NCBI RefSeq assembly: GCF_016741855.1
Contig: NZ_JAERRH010000021.1
Coordinates: 37,042-101,041, forward strand
From: Streptomyces musisoli
GTDB taxonomy: Bacteria; Actinomycetota; Actinomycetes; Streptomycetales; Streptomycetaceae
DNA length: 64,000 nucleotides
Direction of reading: 5' to 3'
The position numbers and the translations under genes are program-made. Positions 16,907 through 26,242 of the stretch are shown here, in pieces (the first letter of the stretch is position 1; each line of letters begins with the position of its first letter). The notes under the pieces are model-generated. The model worked only from the letters and a program-made list of their open reading frames with translations, searched no databases and had not been told where the DNA came from.

Positions 16907-17997
16907 TTCCGGGCCATGACGCCATCGCCCGCCAGGTGGGCGACCACCTGGTGACCCATCGGGTGAAACTGCCGAGAAAAGTGGTGGAGCGCCCGATCCG
17001 CCAGGTCGTCAAGCGGCTGATCATGGCCCTGCTGCTCCTGGTCGCCACCGCGTTCGTCGTCTACGCCGACCGGGACGGCTACCAGGACGACTCCGACGGC
17101 ACCCTCGACCTGCTCGACGCGTTCTACTACGCGACCGTCACCCTCTCCACCACGGGATACGGCGACATCACCCCGGTCAGTGACAGCGCCCGGCTCACCA
17201 ACATCTTCGTCATCACGCCCCTGCGCGTGCTGTTCCTGATCATCCTGGTCGGCACCACGCTGGAGGTCCTCACCGAACGCACCCGGGAGGAATGGCGCCT
17301 GAACCGCTGGAGGTCCACCTTGCGCGACCACACCGTCGTCATCGGTTTCGGTACCAAGGGGCGGTCGGCCATCCAGACCGTCTGCGTGACCGGGCTGAAG
17401 AAGGAGCAGGTCGTCGTGGTCGACCCCAGTGCCAAGGCGATCGACGCGGCGACCGCCGAGGGCTACGCCGGGGTCATAGGTGACGCCACCCGCAGTGACG
17501 TGCTCAAGCAGGCGGAGGTCCACAAGGCCCGGCAGATCATCGTCGCCCCGCAGCGCGACGACACCTCGGTCCTCGTCACGCTGACCGCCCGCCAGCTCAA
17601 CCGCAGCGCCAAGATCGTGGCCGCCGTCCGCGAGGAGGAGAACGCCCCGCTGCTCAAGCAGTCCGGCGCCGATGCCGTCATCACCAGTTCCGGCGCGGCC
17701 GGCCGGCTGCTGGGCCTGTCCGTGCTCAGCCCCGCCGCCGGCATGGTGATGGAGGACCTCATCCAGCAGGGCAGCGGGCTGGACCTGGTGGAACGCCCGG
17801 TGGTCCGCGGCGAGGTGGGCATGAAGCCGCGGGAGACGGACGACCTCGTGGTGAGTGTCGTCCGCGGGCACCGGGTGCTCGGCTACGACGATCCGTCCGT
17901 CGGCACCCTCCAGCTGACCGACCGGCTCATCACCATCGTCCGGGCCACCCCGGCCGCCCAGGTCACCCCGAACATCCGCCCTCTGCCACGCGGATGA
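16900..17997 (+). CDS. TrkA-N potassium channel protein (one ion-channel domain plus RCK domain)
   Basis: The 365-aa product has a first transmembrane helix (about residues 42-58), a pore loop with the K+ selectivity filter in TLSTTGYGDITP (about residues 79-90), a second helix (FVITPLRVLFLIILVGTTLEVL) and a cytoplasmic RCK/TrkA-N Rossmann domain (HTVVIGFGTKGRSAIQ; VVVDPSAKAIDAATAEGY). This is the MthK-like layout of a regulated potassium channel. The GTG at 16900 overlaps the moeA stop (GTGA); an in-frame GTG at 16891 is an alternative. Confidence 0.88.
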   Translation: MKLPGHDAIARQVGDHLVTHRVKLPRKVVERPIRQVVKRLIMALLLLVATAFVVYADRDGYQDDSDGTLDLLDAFYYATVTLSTTGYGDITPVSDSARLTNIFVITPLRVLFLIILVGTTLEVLTERTREEWRLNRWRSTLRDHTVVIGFGTKGRSAIQTVCVTGLKKEQVVVVDPSAKAIDAATAEGYAGVIGDATRSDVLKQAEVHKARQIIVAPQRDDTSVLVTLTARQLNRSAKIVAAVREEENAPLLKQSGADAVITSSGAAGRLLGLSVLSPAAGMVMEDLIQQGSGLDLVERPVVRGEVGMKPRETDDLVVSVVRGHRVLGYDDPSVGTLQLTDRLITIVRATPAAQVTPNIRPLPRG

Positions 17998-18026
17998 CGG
18001 GGCCGTCGGGGAGTAGCGTCACCGGC

Positions 18027-19007
18027 ATGCATGCGATCACGATTCCCGAACCTGGTGGTCCCGAGGCGCTGGTGTGGGACGAGGTCCCCGACCCGGTGCC
18101 CGGCGAGGGCGAGGTGCTGGTCGAGGTGGTGGCCAGCGCCGTCAACCGCGCCGACATCCTGCAGCGCCAGGGCTTCTACAACCCACCGCCCGGTGCCTCC
18201 GCCCACCCCGGCCTCGAGTGCTCCGGCAGGATCGCCGCGCTCGGCCCCGGCGTCTCCGGCTGGGCCGTCGGCGACCAGGTGTGCGCGCTGCTCGCCGGCG
18301 GCGGCTACGCCGAGAAGGTCGCCGTACCGGCCGGGCAACTGCTGCCCGTGCCCGAGGGCGTCGACCTCACCCGGGCGGCGGCGCTGCCCGAGGTGGTCTG
18401 CACGGTCTGGTCCAACGTGTTCATGGTCGCCCACCTGCGTCCGGGCGAGACGCTGCTGGTGCACGGCGGCTCCAGCGGCATCGGCACCATGGCGATCCAG
18501 CTCGCCAAGGCCGTCGGCGCCAGGGTCGCGGTGACCGCCGGCACGAAGGAGAAGCTGGACCAGTGCGCCGAACTCGGCGCGGACGTGCTCATCAACTACC
18601 GCGAGCAGGACTTCGTCGCCGAGATCAGGCAGGCCACCGACGGCGCGGGCGCCGACGTCATCCTCGACAACATGGGGGCCAAGTACCTGGACCGCAACGT
18701 CCAGGCCCTCGCGGTCAACGGGCGCCTCGCGATCATCGGCATGCAGGGCGGAGTCAAGGGCGAGCTGAACATCGCCGCGCTGCTCAACAAGCGGGCCGCG
18801 ATCAGCGCGACCTCGCTGCGCGCACGGCCGCTGAGCGAGAAGGCGGCCATCGTCGCCGCCGTACGCGAGCACGTGTGGCCCCTGTTCGCCGCCGGGCACG
18901 TCCGCCCGGTCGTCGACCGTGAGCTGCCGATGCGGGAGGCGGCCGAGGCGCACCGCCTGGTGGAGGCGAGCGGTCACATCGGCAAGGTGCTGCTGGTGGC
19001 GGCGTAG
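18027..19007 (+). CDS. NAD(P)H:quinone oxidoreductase, zinc-free MDR family
   Basis: The 326-aa enzyme belongs to the quinone oxidoreductase (PIG3-like) branch of medium-chain dehydrogenases: NRADILQRQGFYNPPPG, LLVHGGSSGIGTMAIQLAK (NADPH-binding Rossmann motif) and DVLINYREQDF. No structural or catalytic zinc cysteines are present. A TAGCGT box at 18014-18019 ends 7 nt before the ATG and there is no Shine-Dalgarno sequence, which suggests a leaderless transcript. Confidence 0.85.
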   Translation: MHAITIPEPGGPEALVWDEVPDPVPGEGEVLVEVVASAVNRADILQRQGFYNPPPGASAHPGLECSGRIAALGPGVSGWAVGDQVCALLAGGGYAEKVAVPAGQLLPVPEGVDLTRAAALPEVVCTVWSNVFMVAHLRPGETLLVHGGSSGIGTMAIQLAKAVGARVAVTAGTKEKLDQCAELGADVLINYREQDFVAEIRQATDGAGADVILDNMGAKYLDRNVQALAVNGRLAIIGMQGGVKGELNIAALLNKRAAISATSLRARPLSEKAAIVAAVREHVWPLFAAGHVRPVVDRELPMREAAEAHRLVEASGHIGKVLLVAA

Positions 19008-19029
19008 CGGCCGGGCCGGTGCCGGACGG

Positions 19030-19794
19030 TCAGCTCCTGCGGAGCCGCAGGCCCAGGAACGCCAGTCCCAGGCCCAGGCCTATGAGGACGAGGCCGCTGC
19101 CCAGCGGGAGGATCCGCAGGACCGGCTCGGTGGCGGCCTCGCCCCGCTCGGCCGCCTGCCGGGCGTCGGGTGTCAGCGGGGGCGTGGCGGAGTCGAGGCC
19201 GGTCCCGACGGACGGCTCGTAGGCGGTGGGCAGGTTCGTGGTCTCCGGTTCCGCCGGCTGTGCGGCCTGGGTGGCCGGAGCGGGATCGTCGTCGCCCTCC
19301 ACCTCGGTCGAGGGGCCGTCCGGCCGGCCCGGCCGCATCCGTCCCTCACCGGCCCGGCTGCCCGCCCGGGACGGCGAGGCGGAGGCGAGCGGGAGATAGG
19401 GGAGGACCGACGCCGAGGCGGAGTCGGACGGCATGGGCACGGGGGTGGCCGGGTCCGGCTGTGCGAGGCCGTCGGGAGCGGACGGCTCCGGGCTCGGGCC
19501 TTCGTGCCCCGGCCGCTGCTCCTCCGGGTGCCCGCGGACCGGCGCCGAGTGGTGCGCGGGCGAGTGCTCCGCAGCCGGGTGCCGCGGGTCGGAGCGGTCC
19601 GGGGACGCGTGCCCCGTCGGCCCGCGCTCCTCCTCTCCGTGCCCCGTGGCGGACACCCGGGCGGGGTCCGGCCCGGCGGGGTACGCGGCCGTGCTGCCGT
19701 ACGCGACGGCGACGCCGTACAGCGGCAGAGCCGCCACTGTCAGGACGGCCAGCAGCCTCAGACGGCGGAACGTGAGACGTAGGCGTGGAGTCAC
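19030..19794 (-). CDS. Predicted surface protein with N-terminal signal/TM and C-terminal TM segment
   Basis: I do not recognise a family. The 254-aa product has a hydrophobic N-terminal segment (RLLAVLTVAALPLYGVAVA, residues ~12-30), a long hydrophilic stretch rich in His, Pro, Glu and Ser (residues ~35-215), and a hydrophobic C-terminus (LGSGLVLIGLGLGLAFLGL) followed by basic LRLRRS. The topology suggests an exported protein held in the membrane by its C-terminal helix; no LPxTG motif is present. GTG at 19794 is chosen for its strong GGGAGG leader; an ATG at 19878 with GGAG would add 28 residues. Confidence 0.6.
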   Translation of the reverse strand: MTPRLRLTFRRLRLLAVLTVAALPLYGVAVAYGSTAAYPAGPDPARVSATGHGEEERGPTGHASPDRSDPRHPAAEHSPAHHSAPVRGHPEEQRPGHEGPSPEPSAPDGLAQPDPATPVPMPSDSASASVLPYLPLASASPSRAGSRAGEGRMRPGRPDGPSTEVEGDDDPAPATQAAQPAEPETTNLPTAYEPSVGTGLDSATPPLTPDARQAAERGEAATEPVLRILPLGSGLVLIGLGLGLAFLGLRLRRS

Positions 19795-19968
19795 GTCGGT
19801 GACCTCCCGGAGCCCAGGTGTCGTGACTTGTGGATAACCGACGGGAATAAGCCTCACATTCAACGCCTGATAGGGCATTTCGGATTGCTCCGTCAGGTCT
19901 AAACGGTGGATCAACCCCATGAGGGGGCACCACGGTGATGAGGTGTTGGCGTGCGAGAGAATGGCGGC

Positions 19969-20511
19969 ATGGAGATGCCGAGGAACGAACGGTCGCCGGA
20001 GAATCCCCAGATCCTCGTCGTGGGGCAGGACGGAATGGCGCTCGGCGGCGGCGGGGACCAGGACTCCCGTGAGACCCCGCTGACGGAGCAGGTGGAACAG
20101 CCGGCCAAGGTCATGCGGATCGGCAGCATGATCAAGCAGCTTCTGGAGGAGGTGCGCGCGGCTCCCCTCGACGAGGCCAGCCGGGTACGGCTGAAGGAGA
20201 TCCACGCCAGCTCGGTGAAGGAGCTGGAGGACGGCCTGGCCCCGGAGCTGGTCGAGGAACTGGAGCGGCTCTCCCTGCCGTTCACCGACGAGGCCACCCC
20301 CAGCGACGCCGAACTGCGCATCGCGCAGGCACAGTTGGTGGGCTGGCTGGAAGGCCTCTTCCACGGGATCCAGACGACACTGTTCGCCCAGCAGATGGCC
20401 GCGCGGGCCCAACTGGAGCAGATGCGCCGCGCGCTCCCGCCGGGCGTCTCCGGTCACGAGGGGGGCGACGAGCACCACGCGGGCGGCCGCTCGGGCGGGC
20501 CGTACCTGTAA
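19969..20511 (+). CDS. bpa: Bacterial proteasome activator Bpa/PafE (DUF2587)
   Basis: The 180-aa product matches the bacterial proteasome activator family, ATP-independent ring proteins that open the 20S proteasome gate. The DUF2587 helical core runs from PAKVMRIGSMIKQLLEEV to LFAQQMAARAQLEQMRRALP (residues ~45-155). It ends in GGPYL, an HbYX-like tail with the penultimate Tyr that docks in the proteasome alpha-ring, comparable to the GQYL end of Mycobacterium PafE. The start could be GTG 19951, ATG 19969 or ATG 19975; none has a strong Shine-Dalgarno sequence. The proteasome genes themselves are not in the window. Confidence 0.87.
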   Translation: MEMPRNERSPENPQILVVGQDGMALGGGGDQDSRETPLTEQVEQPAKVMRIGSMIKQLLEEVRAAPLDEASRVRLKEIHASSVKELEDGLAPELVEELERLSLPFTDEATPSDAELRIAQAQLVGWLEGLFHGIQTTLFAQQMAARAQLEQMRRALPPGVSGHEGGDEHHAGGRSGGPYL

Positions 20512-20637
20512 CGCGGGCGGGCCGTGGCCGAAGGCGGCCGCCGGGGCGCGGGCGGCTCGCCCGTCGCGGCACCTGAGGCGGCCCACCCGGCCGCCCGGTA
20601 CGCGGCCCACGCACCCGACTCATCCATGACACACGAA

Positions 20638-20663
20638 GGGCCCGGCGGACGACCGCCGGGCCC
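20638..20663. terminator. Bidirectional-looking terminator hairpin
   Basis: A perfect 11-bp stem (gggcccggcgg / ccgccgggccc) with loop acga lies between the convergent bpa (stop 20511) and kinase (stop 20723) genes. There is no strong T-run on either side, as is usual in Streptomyces. Confidence 0.8.
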
Positions 20664-20722
20664 GACCTATGCCCCGACCCGCGGGGCCGGCGGGGGCTGT
20701 GTCCGCACCGCCCCCGCCCGGA

Positions 20723-22366
20723 TCACTGGGGATTGCCGGTCGACACGCTCAGCTGGATGCTGCCCGGATCGTCCGGGTCGATGTCCGTGCCCGCGGCGGG
20801 GAACTGGTTCAGGACGGTTCCGTCGCCCCAGGTGTTGTCGTCCTGGTCCTTGATGTCCCACTTCCAGCCCGCGGCCTGGAGGCACTCCTTCACGGAGTCG
20901 ATGTCCTTGTAGCGCAGGTCGGGCATCTCGGCCTTCTCCGGGTCCTTCCACGACTCCTGCGGATCGGTGCACTTCTCCTTGTCGATCCGCCGGGTGTGGT
21001 CCGGGCCGCGGTAGCCCGCGCGGTGGGACGAGGACGCCGAGGCGCTGGAGCCGCCGCTGCCGCCCTTGCTGTCGTCGCCGTTGTCCTTCAGCGTCAGCGC
21101 GACGATCAGCCCGGCCACCACGACGGCCGCCACCGCCACGGAGCCGATCACCACCGGCCGCTTGCTCCGGCCGCCGCCGGCGGGCTGCCCGGCCGGCTGC
21201 GGCGAGATCGTGTACGGCGGCGGGGTCTGCGGTGCGGTCTGCGGGCCGTAGCCCACGGCAGGCGTCTGGTACCCGCCCTGCTGCGGGTAGCCGTAGGACG
21301 GGGCGGGCGTCGGGTGGCCGTAGGGGTTCGGGACCGGGGTCGGATGCGGAGCCGGCTGGTACGGCGTCTGCACCTGACCCTGCTGCGCCGGGGGCGCCTG
21401 GCCGACCGGCGGGAACACCGCGGAGCCGACGCCCGAGCCGCTCTGCTGCGGCCCGGCGCCCGGCACGATGCTCGGCGCGGCCGCCTGGAAGGACGCCGCG
21501 ACCCGCAGGCACTCGGCACGCATGGACTCGGCGGTCGGGAAGCGCTCGTTCGGGTTCTTCTTCAGCGCGCGGGCGACCAGCGCGTCCACGGCGGGCGGCA
21601 GGGCGCGGTTGACGGAGGAGGGCGCCACCGGCTCCTCCTGCACATGCGCGTAGGCGATCGCCAGCGGCGAGTCCGCGTCGAACGGCAGCCGCCCGGTGAC
21701 GAGCTGGAACAGCATGATGCCGACCGAGTACAGGTCGGAACGGGCGTCCACGCCCCGGCCCAGGGCCTGCTCGGGCGAGAGGTACTGCGGGGTGCCGACG
21801 ACCATGCCGGTCTGGGTCATCGAGGTGACGCCGGACTGCATGGCGCGGGCGATGCCGAAGTCCATGACCTTGACCACGCCACGCTTGGTGGTCATCACGT
21901 TGCCCGGCTTGATGTCGCGGTGGACCAGCCCCATCTCGTGGCTGATCTCCAGGGCTGCGAGCACGTCGGCGGTGACCTTCAGCGCCTTGTCGGCGGGCAT
22001 CGCGCCGTACTGCCGTATGTCCTGCTCCAGGACCGAGCCCAGCGGCCGGCCCTCGACGTACTCCATGACGATGTACGGCGTCGCCATGCCGTTCAGCTCG
22101 TCCTCGCCCGTGTCGAAGACGGAGACGATATTGGTGTGCGTGAGCTTGGCCACGGCCTGCGCCTCGCGGCGGAAGCGCTCCCGGAACGCCTGCTCCCGGC
22201 CGAGTTCGGTGTGGAGCGTCTTGATCGCCACCTGGCGGTCCAGCACCGTGTCGTACGCCAGGTGCACCGAGGCCATACCGCCCTCGCCCAGCAAGTCGCG
22301 CAGCTGATAGCGGCCACCGGCCAGCGCCTGCCCCGCGTACCGGCCGTGTGCGCCGTCCTGGCTCAT
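20723..22366 (-). CDS. Membrane Ser/Thr protein kinase with one extracellular PASTA-like domain
   Basis: The 547-aa product is a PknB-type kinase. The cytoplasmic kinase domain (about 20-285) has the glycine loop GEGGMASVH, Lys49 (VAIK), catalytic HRDIKPGN (Asp151) and DFG (Asp169). A Pro/Gln/Tyr-rich juxtamembrane linker (~300-400) leads to one helix (404-425), then a Ser-rich stalk and a single PASTA-like module (MPDLRYKDIDSVKECLQAAG to SIQLSVSTG) with two cysteines. ATG at 22366. It is divergent from a second kinase. No substrate or cell-division gene is adjacent. Confidence 0.9.
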   Translation of the reverse strand: MSQDGAHGRYAGQALAGGRYQLRDLLGEGGMASVHLAYDTVLDRQVAIKTLHTELGREQAFRERFRREAQAVAKLTHTNIVSVFDTGEDELNGMATPYIVMEYVEGRPLGSVLEQDIRQYGAMPADKALKVTADVLAALEISHEMGLVHRDIKPGNVMTTKRGVVKVMDFGIARAMQSGVTSMTQTGMVVGTPQYLSPEQALGRGVDARSDLYSVGIMLFQLVTGRLPFDADSPLAIAYAHVQEEPVAPSSVNRALPPAVDALVARALKKNPNERFPTAESMRAECLRVAASFQAAAPSIVPGAGPQQSGSGVGSAVFPPVGQAPPAQQGQVQTPYQPAPHPTPVPNPYGHPTPAPSYGYPQQGGYQTPAVGYGPQTAPQTPPPYTISPQPAGQPAGGGRSKRPVVIGSVAVAAVVVAGLIVALTLKDNGDDSKGGSGGSSASASSSHRAGYRGPDHTRRIDKEKCTDPQESWKDPEKAEMPDLRYKDIDSVKECLQAAGWKWDIKDQDDNTWGDGTVLNQFPAAGTDIDPDDPGSIQLSVSTGNPQ

Positions 22367-22709
22367 CTCTCCGCGTCCCCCACTGGCCGTCCGGCGCCGT
22401 CCTCCAGCGAACAGGCCTTGATCGAATGTGTCATTCCCGGCCAAGTCTGCCCCAGGGCACCGACACGTCAAGCTCGGTGCCCGTTCCGTGACCGTACGCG
22501 CAAGAAGCGTCGCGCAAGCGTTACAGGGGACGTACGACCGGCGCACAGAATTTGCACGACAGCGCGTGCTACAGGTTTCATGACCGGTCCGTCTCGGGTC
22601 GGTCCCGGTTGCCGTTCCGAACCGGTGGCCCCCACGGAGGCTGTAGCGTGGCCGACGGAGACCGTGACAACACCGCGCGCACCGCGGGCAGAAACGACGG
22701 CGAGGACTG

Positions 22710-24359
22710 ATGGCACAGACGCAGCGCTCTCAGGGCCCGTCCGACCCCGAGGCGACTGGCGGCGGCATGTCAGACTCGCCGGAGCTGTGGGGCAACGGCG
22801 GGCTCGTCGGCGACGGTCGGTACCGGCTCACGCACCGGCTGGGCCGCGGCGGCATGGCCGAGGTGTTCGCGGCCGAGGACGTCCGTCTGGGCCGCACGGT
22901 AGCCGTCAAGCTGCTCCGCGCGGACCTGGCCGAGGATCCGGTCTCCAAGGCGCGTTTCACCCGCGAGGCACAGTCCGTCGCAGGACTCAACCACCACGCG
23001 ATCGTCGCCGTGTACGACTCCGGCGAGGACGTGGTGGGCGGCCAGTCCGTGCCGTACATCGTCATGGAACTGGTCGAGGGCCGCACCATCCGCGACCTGC
23101 TGCTGAACGCCGAGGCGCCGGGCCCCGAGCAGGCGCTCATCATCGTCTCCGGCGTGCTGGAGGCGCTCGCCTACTCGCACCAGCATGGCATCGTCCACCG
23201 TGACATCAAGCCGGCGAATGTCATCATCACCCACAGCGGTGCCGTCAAGGTGATGGACTTCGGCATCGCCCGCGCCCTGCACGGCGCGTCCACGACGATG
23301 ACGCAGACCGGCATGGTCATGGGCACCCCGCAGTACCTCTCCCCGGAGCAGGCGCTCGGCAAGGCCGTCGACCACCGCTCCGACCTGTACGCGACCGGCT
23401 GCCTGCTGTACGAACTCCTCGCGCTGCGGCCCCCGTTCACCGGTGAGACCCCGCTGTCGGTGGTGTACCAGCACGTCCAGGACATGCCGGTGCCGCCGTC
23501 GCAGGTCGTCGAGGGGACGTGCCCGCCCGAGCTGGACGGCCTGGTCATGCGCTCCCTCGCCAAGGAGCCCGACGACCGGTTCCAGACGGCCGAGGAGATG
23601 CGCGGCCTGGTCCAGTACGGCCTGCAGATGCTGTACGACCAGGGCGCCCACACCGGCACCTGGAACACCGGTCCGGTCGAGGCGCACGACGGCCGGCACA
23701 CCCCGGCGGGCGGCTTCGCCGGAACGACCGCCATGCCGCACCCCATGAACGGGGGCGGCACCGCGCAGATCCCGCAGCCGATCCTGCCCGCGGGCTACGG
23801 CAGCGGCGACGACGGCGGCTTCGAGGGGCACGGAAACAAGGGCAGCGGACGCGGCAAGCTGTGGATCCTCGCCGTCCTCGCGGTCATCGCGATCGCGGCG
23901 GGCGTGGCGCTGGCGCTGAAGAACACGGGCGGCACCGGCGGCAGCGGCACCGACACCAAGCCGACGACGACGCACTCCAAGAGCACGAAGCACGAATCGC
24001 CCTCCCCGAGCCCGTCCGACGACGACACCGGTCAGCCCACCGATACCCAGACGGACACCGGCAGCTCGGACACCGGCACCGGCACCGGCTCCGGCTGGCC
24101 GCCGGCGACCCCGCCGTCGTACAGCCAGTCGCAGTCGGCCCCGTCCACCCCGAGCGGCGAGCCGTCGAACCCGCAGCCCTCGCAGTCGCAGCCGACGGAC
24201 CCGACGGACGGCGGGACCACGGAGGGTGGCGGCACCACCGACGGCACCACCGACGGGACCACCGACGGCGGCGGCACCACCGACGGCACCACCACGGAGG
24301 GCGGCACCACCACCGACGGGACCACGACGGACGGCGTCACGGGCGAAACCACCGGTTGA
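22710..24359 (+). CDS. Membrane Ser/Thr protein kinase with Thr/Gly/Ser-rich extracellular tail
   Basis: The 549-aa kinase has the glycine loop GRGGMAEVF, Lys67, HRDIKPAN (Asp165) and DFG (Asp183). One membrane helix is near residues 385-407 (WILAVLAVIAIAAGVALAL). The outer part is not PASTA but a low-complexity stretch ending in GGTTDGTTDG-type repeats, probably a wall-spanning stalk. ATG at 22710 follows GAGGA. The 343-bp divergent region 22367-22709 shared with the other kinase gene holds both promoters; I saw no clear operator. Confidence 0.9.
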   Translation: MAQTQRSQGPSDPEATGGGMSDSPELWGNGGLVGDGRYRLTHRLGRGGMAEVFAAEDVRLGRTVAVKLLRADLAEDPVSKARFTREAQSVAGLNHHAIVAVYDSGEDVVGGQSVPYIVMELVEGRTIRDLLLNAEAPGPEQALIIVSGVLEALAYSHQHGIVHRDIKPANVIITHSGAVKVMDFGIARALHGASTTMTQTGMVMGTPQYLSPEQALGKAVDHRSDLYATGCLLYELLALRPPFTGETPLSVVYQHVQDMPVPPSQVVEGTCPPELDGLVMRSLAKEPDDRFQTAEEMRGLVQYGLQMLYDQGAHTGTWNTGPVEAHDGRHTPAGGFAGTTAMPHPMNGGGTAQIPQPILPAGYGSGDDGGFEGHGNKGSGRGKLWILAVLAVIAIAAGVALALKNTGGTGGSGTDTKPTTTHSKSTKHESPSPSPSDDDTGQPTDTQTDTGSSDTGTGTGSGWPPATPPSYSQSQSAPSTPSGEPSNPQPSQSQPTDPTDGGTTEGGGTTDGTTDGTTDGGGTTDGTTTEGGTTTDGTTTDGVTGETTG

Positions 24360-24431
24360 AGCACCCCCACGGCGGCCGGGACGGCATGGCCCGACCCGGC
24401 CTGACCTGACCTCGTCCCGGTCCGTCCCGGC

Positions 24432-25475
24432 TCACTGCACGAACGCGTCGCACACCGCGTCGTACTCGCGCGTCCACCACACCGCGAGCGCCGACGCGGC
24501 CGGGAACTGACAGTCCGCGCGCGTGTCACCGCGCTCGTAGTGCCAGCGCAGCATCCAGAAGTCGTTCAGCCGCTCCCACCACACCCGGTGCACGGCCGCC
24601 GCCAGCTCCGAGGGCGTGGCGCCGGCCGCGCGCCGGTACGCGCGCGCGTAGGCACGCACCTTCGGCAGGTCCAGCGTCCCGCCGGGCCGTACGAAGAAGA
24701 TCACGGCGGCCCGTACGGCCTCCTCCGCGCGCGGCTGCACGCCGAGCCGGTCCCAGTCCACGATGGCGGCCGGGGCGTCGTCCTTGTAGAGCAGGTTGAA
24801 CGGGTGGAAGTCGCCGTGCACCCAGCCCACCGAGCCGCCGCGTGGCGGGCGCCGCTCCGCGTGCTGTTCCAGGAGCGCGCGGCGTTCCAGCAGCCGGTGC
24901 CGGGCGAGTTCGTCGAAGGCGTCGGCGGGGCGGTGCCGGCGCACGTGAGCGAGCAGGTCGTCGATGAGGGCGAAGGTGTCGGCCGGGTCGGCGCTCTCCA
25001 CGGGGTGCGGACCGGTCGCCGGGCGCGTGCGCCCCTTGGGCGGCATGACGCGCTCCAGACAGGCGTGTACGGCGCCCAGGAGCGCCCCCAGGCGTGCGCT
25101 CTCCCCGCGGGTGAGCTGGCCGCCGTGGCGGTGCCTGCCGTCGATCCAGGGGTGCAGGGCGTAGGCGTGGCCTCCGACGACGGCGACCGTGCGGCCCTCG
25201 CGGTGCGCGAGCGGCAGGGGGACGGGGACGCCGAGGTCGGCCAGGCGCTGGGTGGCTCGGTGGCGGCGCTCGATGGCGGCCGGGTCGGCGGTGTCGGGGT
25301 CGAAATGGTGTTTGAGGAAATAGCGGCCGCGGGTGGTGCACAGCCGGTAGCCGCGGTTGAGCAGCCCCTGGTCGACCGGCTCACAGGTGAGGGCGGTACC
25401 CGCGGCGTACAGGCGCAGCAGGGCGCCCAGAGGGGGCGCGTGGGGCACAAGGGGGGGTACACATGAGCGCGGCAC
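24432..25475 (-). CDS. APH-family phosphotransferase
   Basis: The 347-aa product is an aminoglycoside-phosphotransferase/choline-kinase fold protein. Brenner-type motifs are visible: GWVHGDFHPFNLLYKD (catalytic Asp and Asn, about residues 217-232) and AIVDWDRLG (metal-binding Asp). The substrate is unknown; housekeeping small-molecule kinases of this fold are common. GTG at 25475 follows a TAACAT box by 7 nt with no Shine-Dalgarno sequence, so a leaderless start is likely. Confidence 0.78.
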   Translation of the reverse strand: MPRSCVPPLVPHAPPLGALLRLYAAGTALTCEPVDQGLLNRGYRLCTTRGRYFLKHHFDPDTADPAAIERRHRATQRLADLGVPVPLPLAHREGRTVAVVGGHAYALHPWIDGRHRHGGQLTRGESARLGALLGAVHACLERVMPPKGRTRPATGPHPVESADPADTFALIDDLLAHVRRHRPADAFDELARHRLLERRALLEQHAERRPPRGGSVGWVHGDFHPFNLLYKDDAPAAIVDWDRLGVQPRAEEAVRAAVIFFVRPGGTLDLPKVRAYARAYRRAAGATPSELAAAVHRVWWERLNDFWMLRWHYERGDTRADCQFPAASALAVWWTREYDAVCDAFVQ

Positions 25476-25550
25476 GCGCCAGATGTTAGGGCACGCGCGG
25501 CCCCTGTGAGCTGGGGCTTGTCACAGGCAGTCGCCGACGGTCGCTTTCGG

Positions 25551-25921
25551 TCATGGCGCGGGCTTTTCCGCCTGGATACGGGCGACATGGGCGGCCGCCT
25601 GAGAACGCCGCCGCATTCTGGGTCTGGCGAGCAGTCCGGAGACGTAATTCTTGATCGTCTTTTCTGTGAGATGCAGCCGCCCGCCGATCTGGCGATTGGT
25701 CAGTCCTTCGTCTATCAGTTCGAGAATTCGGCGTTCCGGCGTACGTCGAGCACCGCCACATCGGGGCGGGTGGCCGGAATGCGCGCCAGGGCGTCCGCCG
25801 CCGTGCCGGCCTCGCCGACCACCTCGATGTCGGGCTCCACGGAGAGCATCTCGTGGGCGCCACGACGGGCGACCTCGTGGCCATCGAGCAGAAATACCCG
25901 TATTTTTCCGTTTTCGAGCAC
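25551..25921 (-). pseudogene. NarL/LuxR-type response regulator, internal deletion and frameshift
   Basis: Reading from a GTG at 25921, the first ~57 codons encode the start of a receiver domain (KIRVFLLDGHEVARRG; EVVGEAGTAADALARI; DVAVLDVR). The frame then stops at 25715. A second frame from about 25737 to 25551 encodes a complete LuxR helix-turn-helix (RRILELIDEGLTNRQIGGRL, HLTEKTIKNYVSGLL). Thus the middle of the protein, roughly 95 codons of receiver and linker, is missing and the junction is out of frame. The acidic pocket also reads LLDGHE where LLDDHE is usual. No sensor kinase gene is adjacent. Confidence 0.82.
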
Positions 25922-25987
25922 GAGGTAGGTCTCACATGGAACTCTTCCCGTGACCTGGGTGCGCGGGATAACGTGCGGTTGCTCCGG

Positions 25988-26048
25988 ACAGCCGCAAGGC
26001 TGTGACCAGCGCTCTTCGACTTCACCGCGATTTACTTGGAAATCCAAG
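25988..26048. promoter_or_regulatory. Two dyads in the 321-bp leader region of bkdFGH
   Basis: Between the response-regulator remnant and bkdF there is a stem ACAGCC-GCAA-GGCTGT (25988-26003) and an inverted repeat CTTGGA-AA-TCCAAG (26035-26048). The second has the size of a repressor site. The region 26049-26242 has no gene and a strong GGAGGAG ribosome site at 26231. Confidence 0.45.
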
Positions 26049-26242
26049 CAAAATCGCAGGTCAAACGGGGTTTCACAGAAATGTGAGGCACTGGGTAACG
26101 TAATCGTTGCAGGGCGCTCGCCGGGGCACCTGTCACGCCTGTTCCCGGCCGAGTGGCACCCACCCCGTGCCCGGTGGTCGAAACAGGTGAGCCGCACTGG
26201 CCTACCGGCAACCCCGGGGGCCGGAACGACGGAGGAGCACAC

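Noticed and set aside
20723..24359. Two Ser/Thr kinases as part of a pknA/pknB cell-division cluster
   Set aside because: No rodA, pbpA, FHA or PP2C phosphatase gene lies next to them, and only one kinase has a PASTA-like module.
25506..25928. A 140-codon plus-strand frame over the response-regulator remnant
   Set aside because: It is antisense to well-conserved receiver and LuxR motifs and has no recognisable domain.
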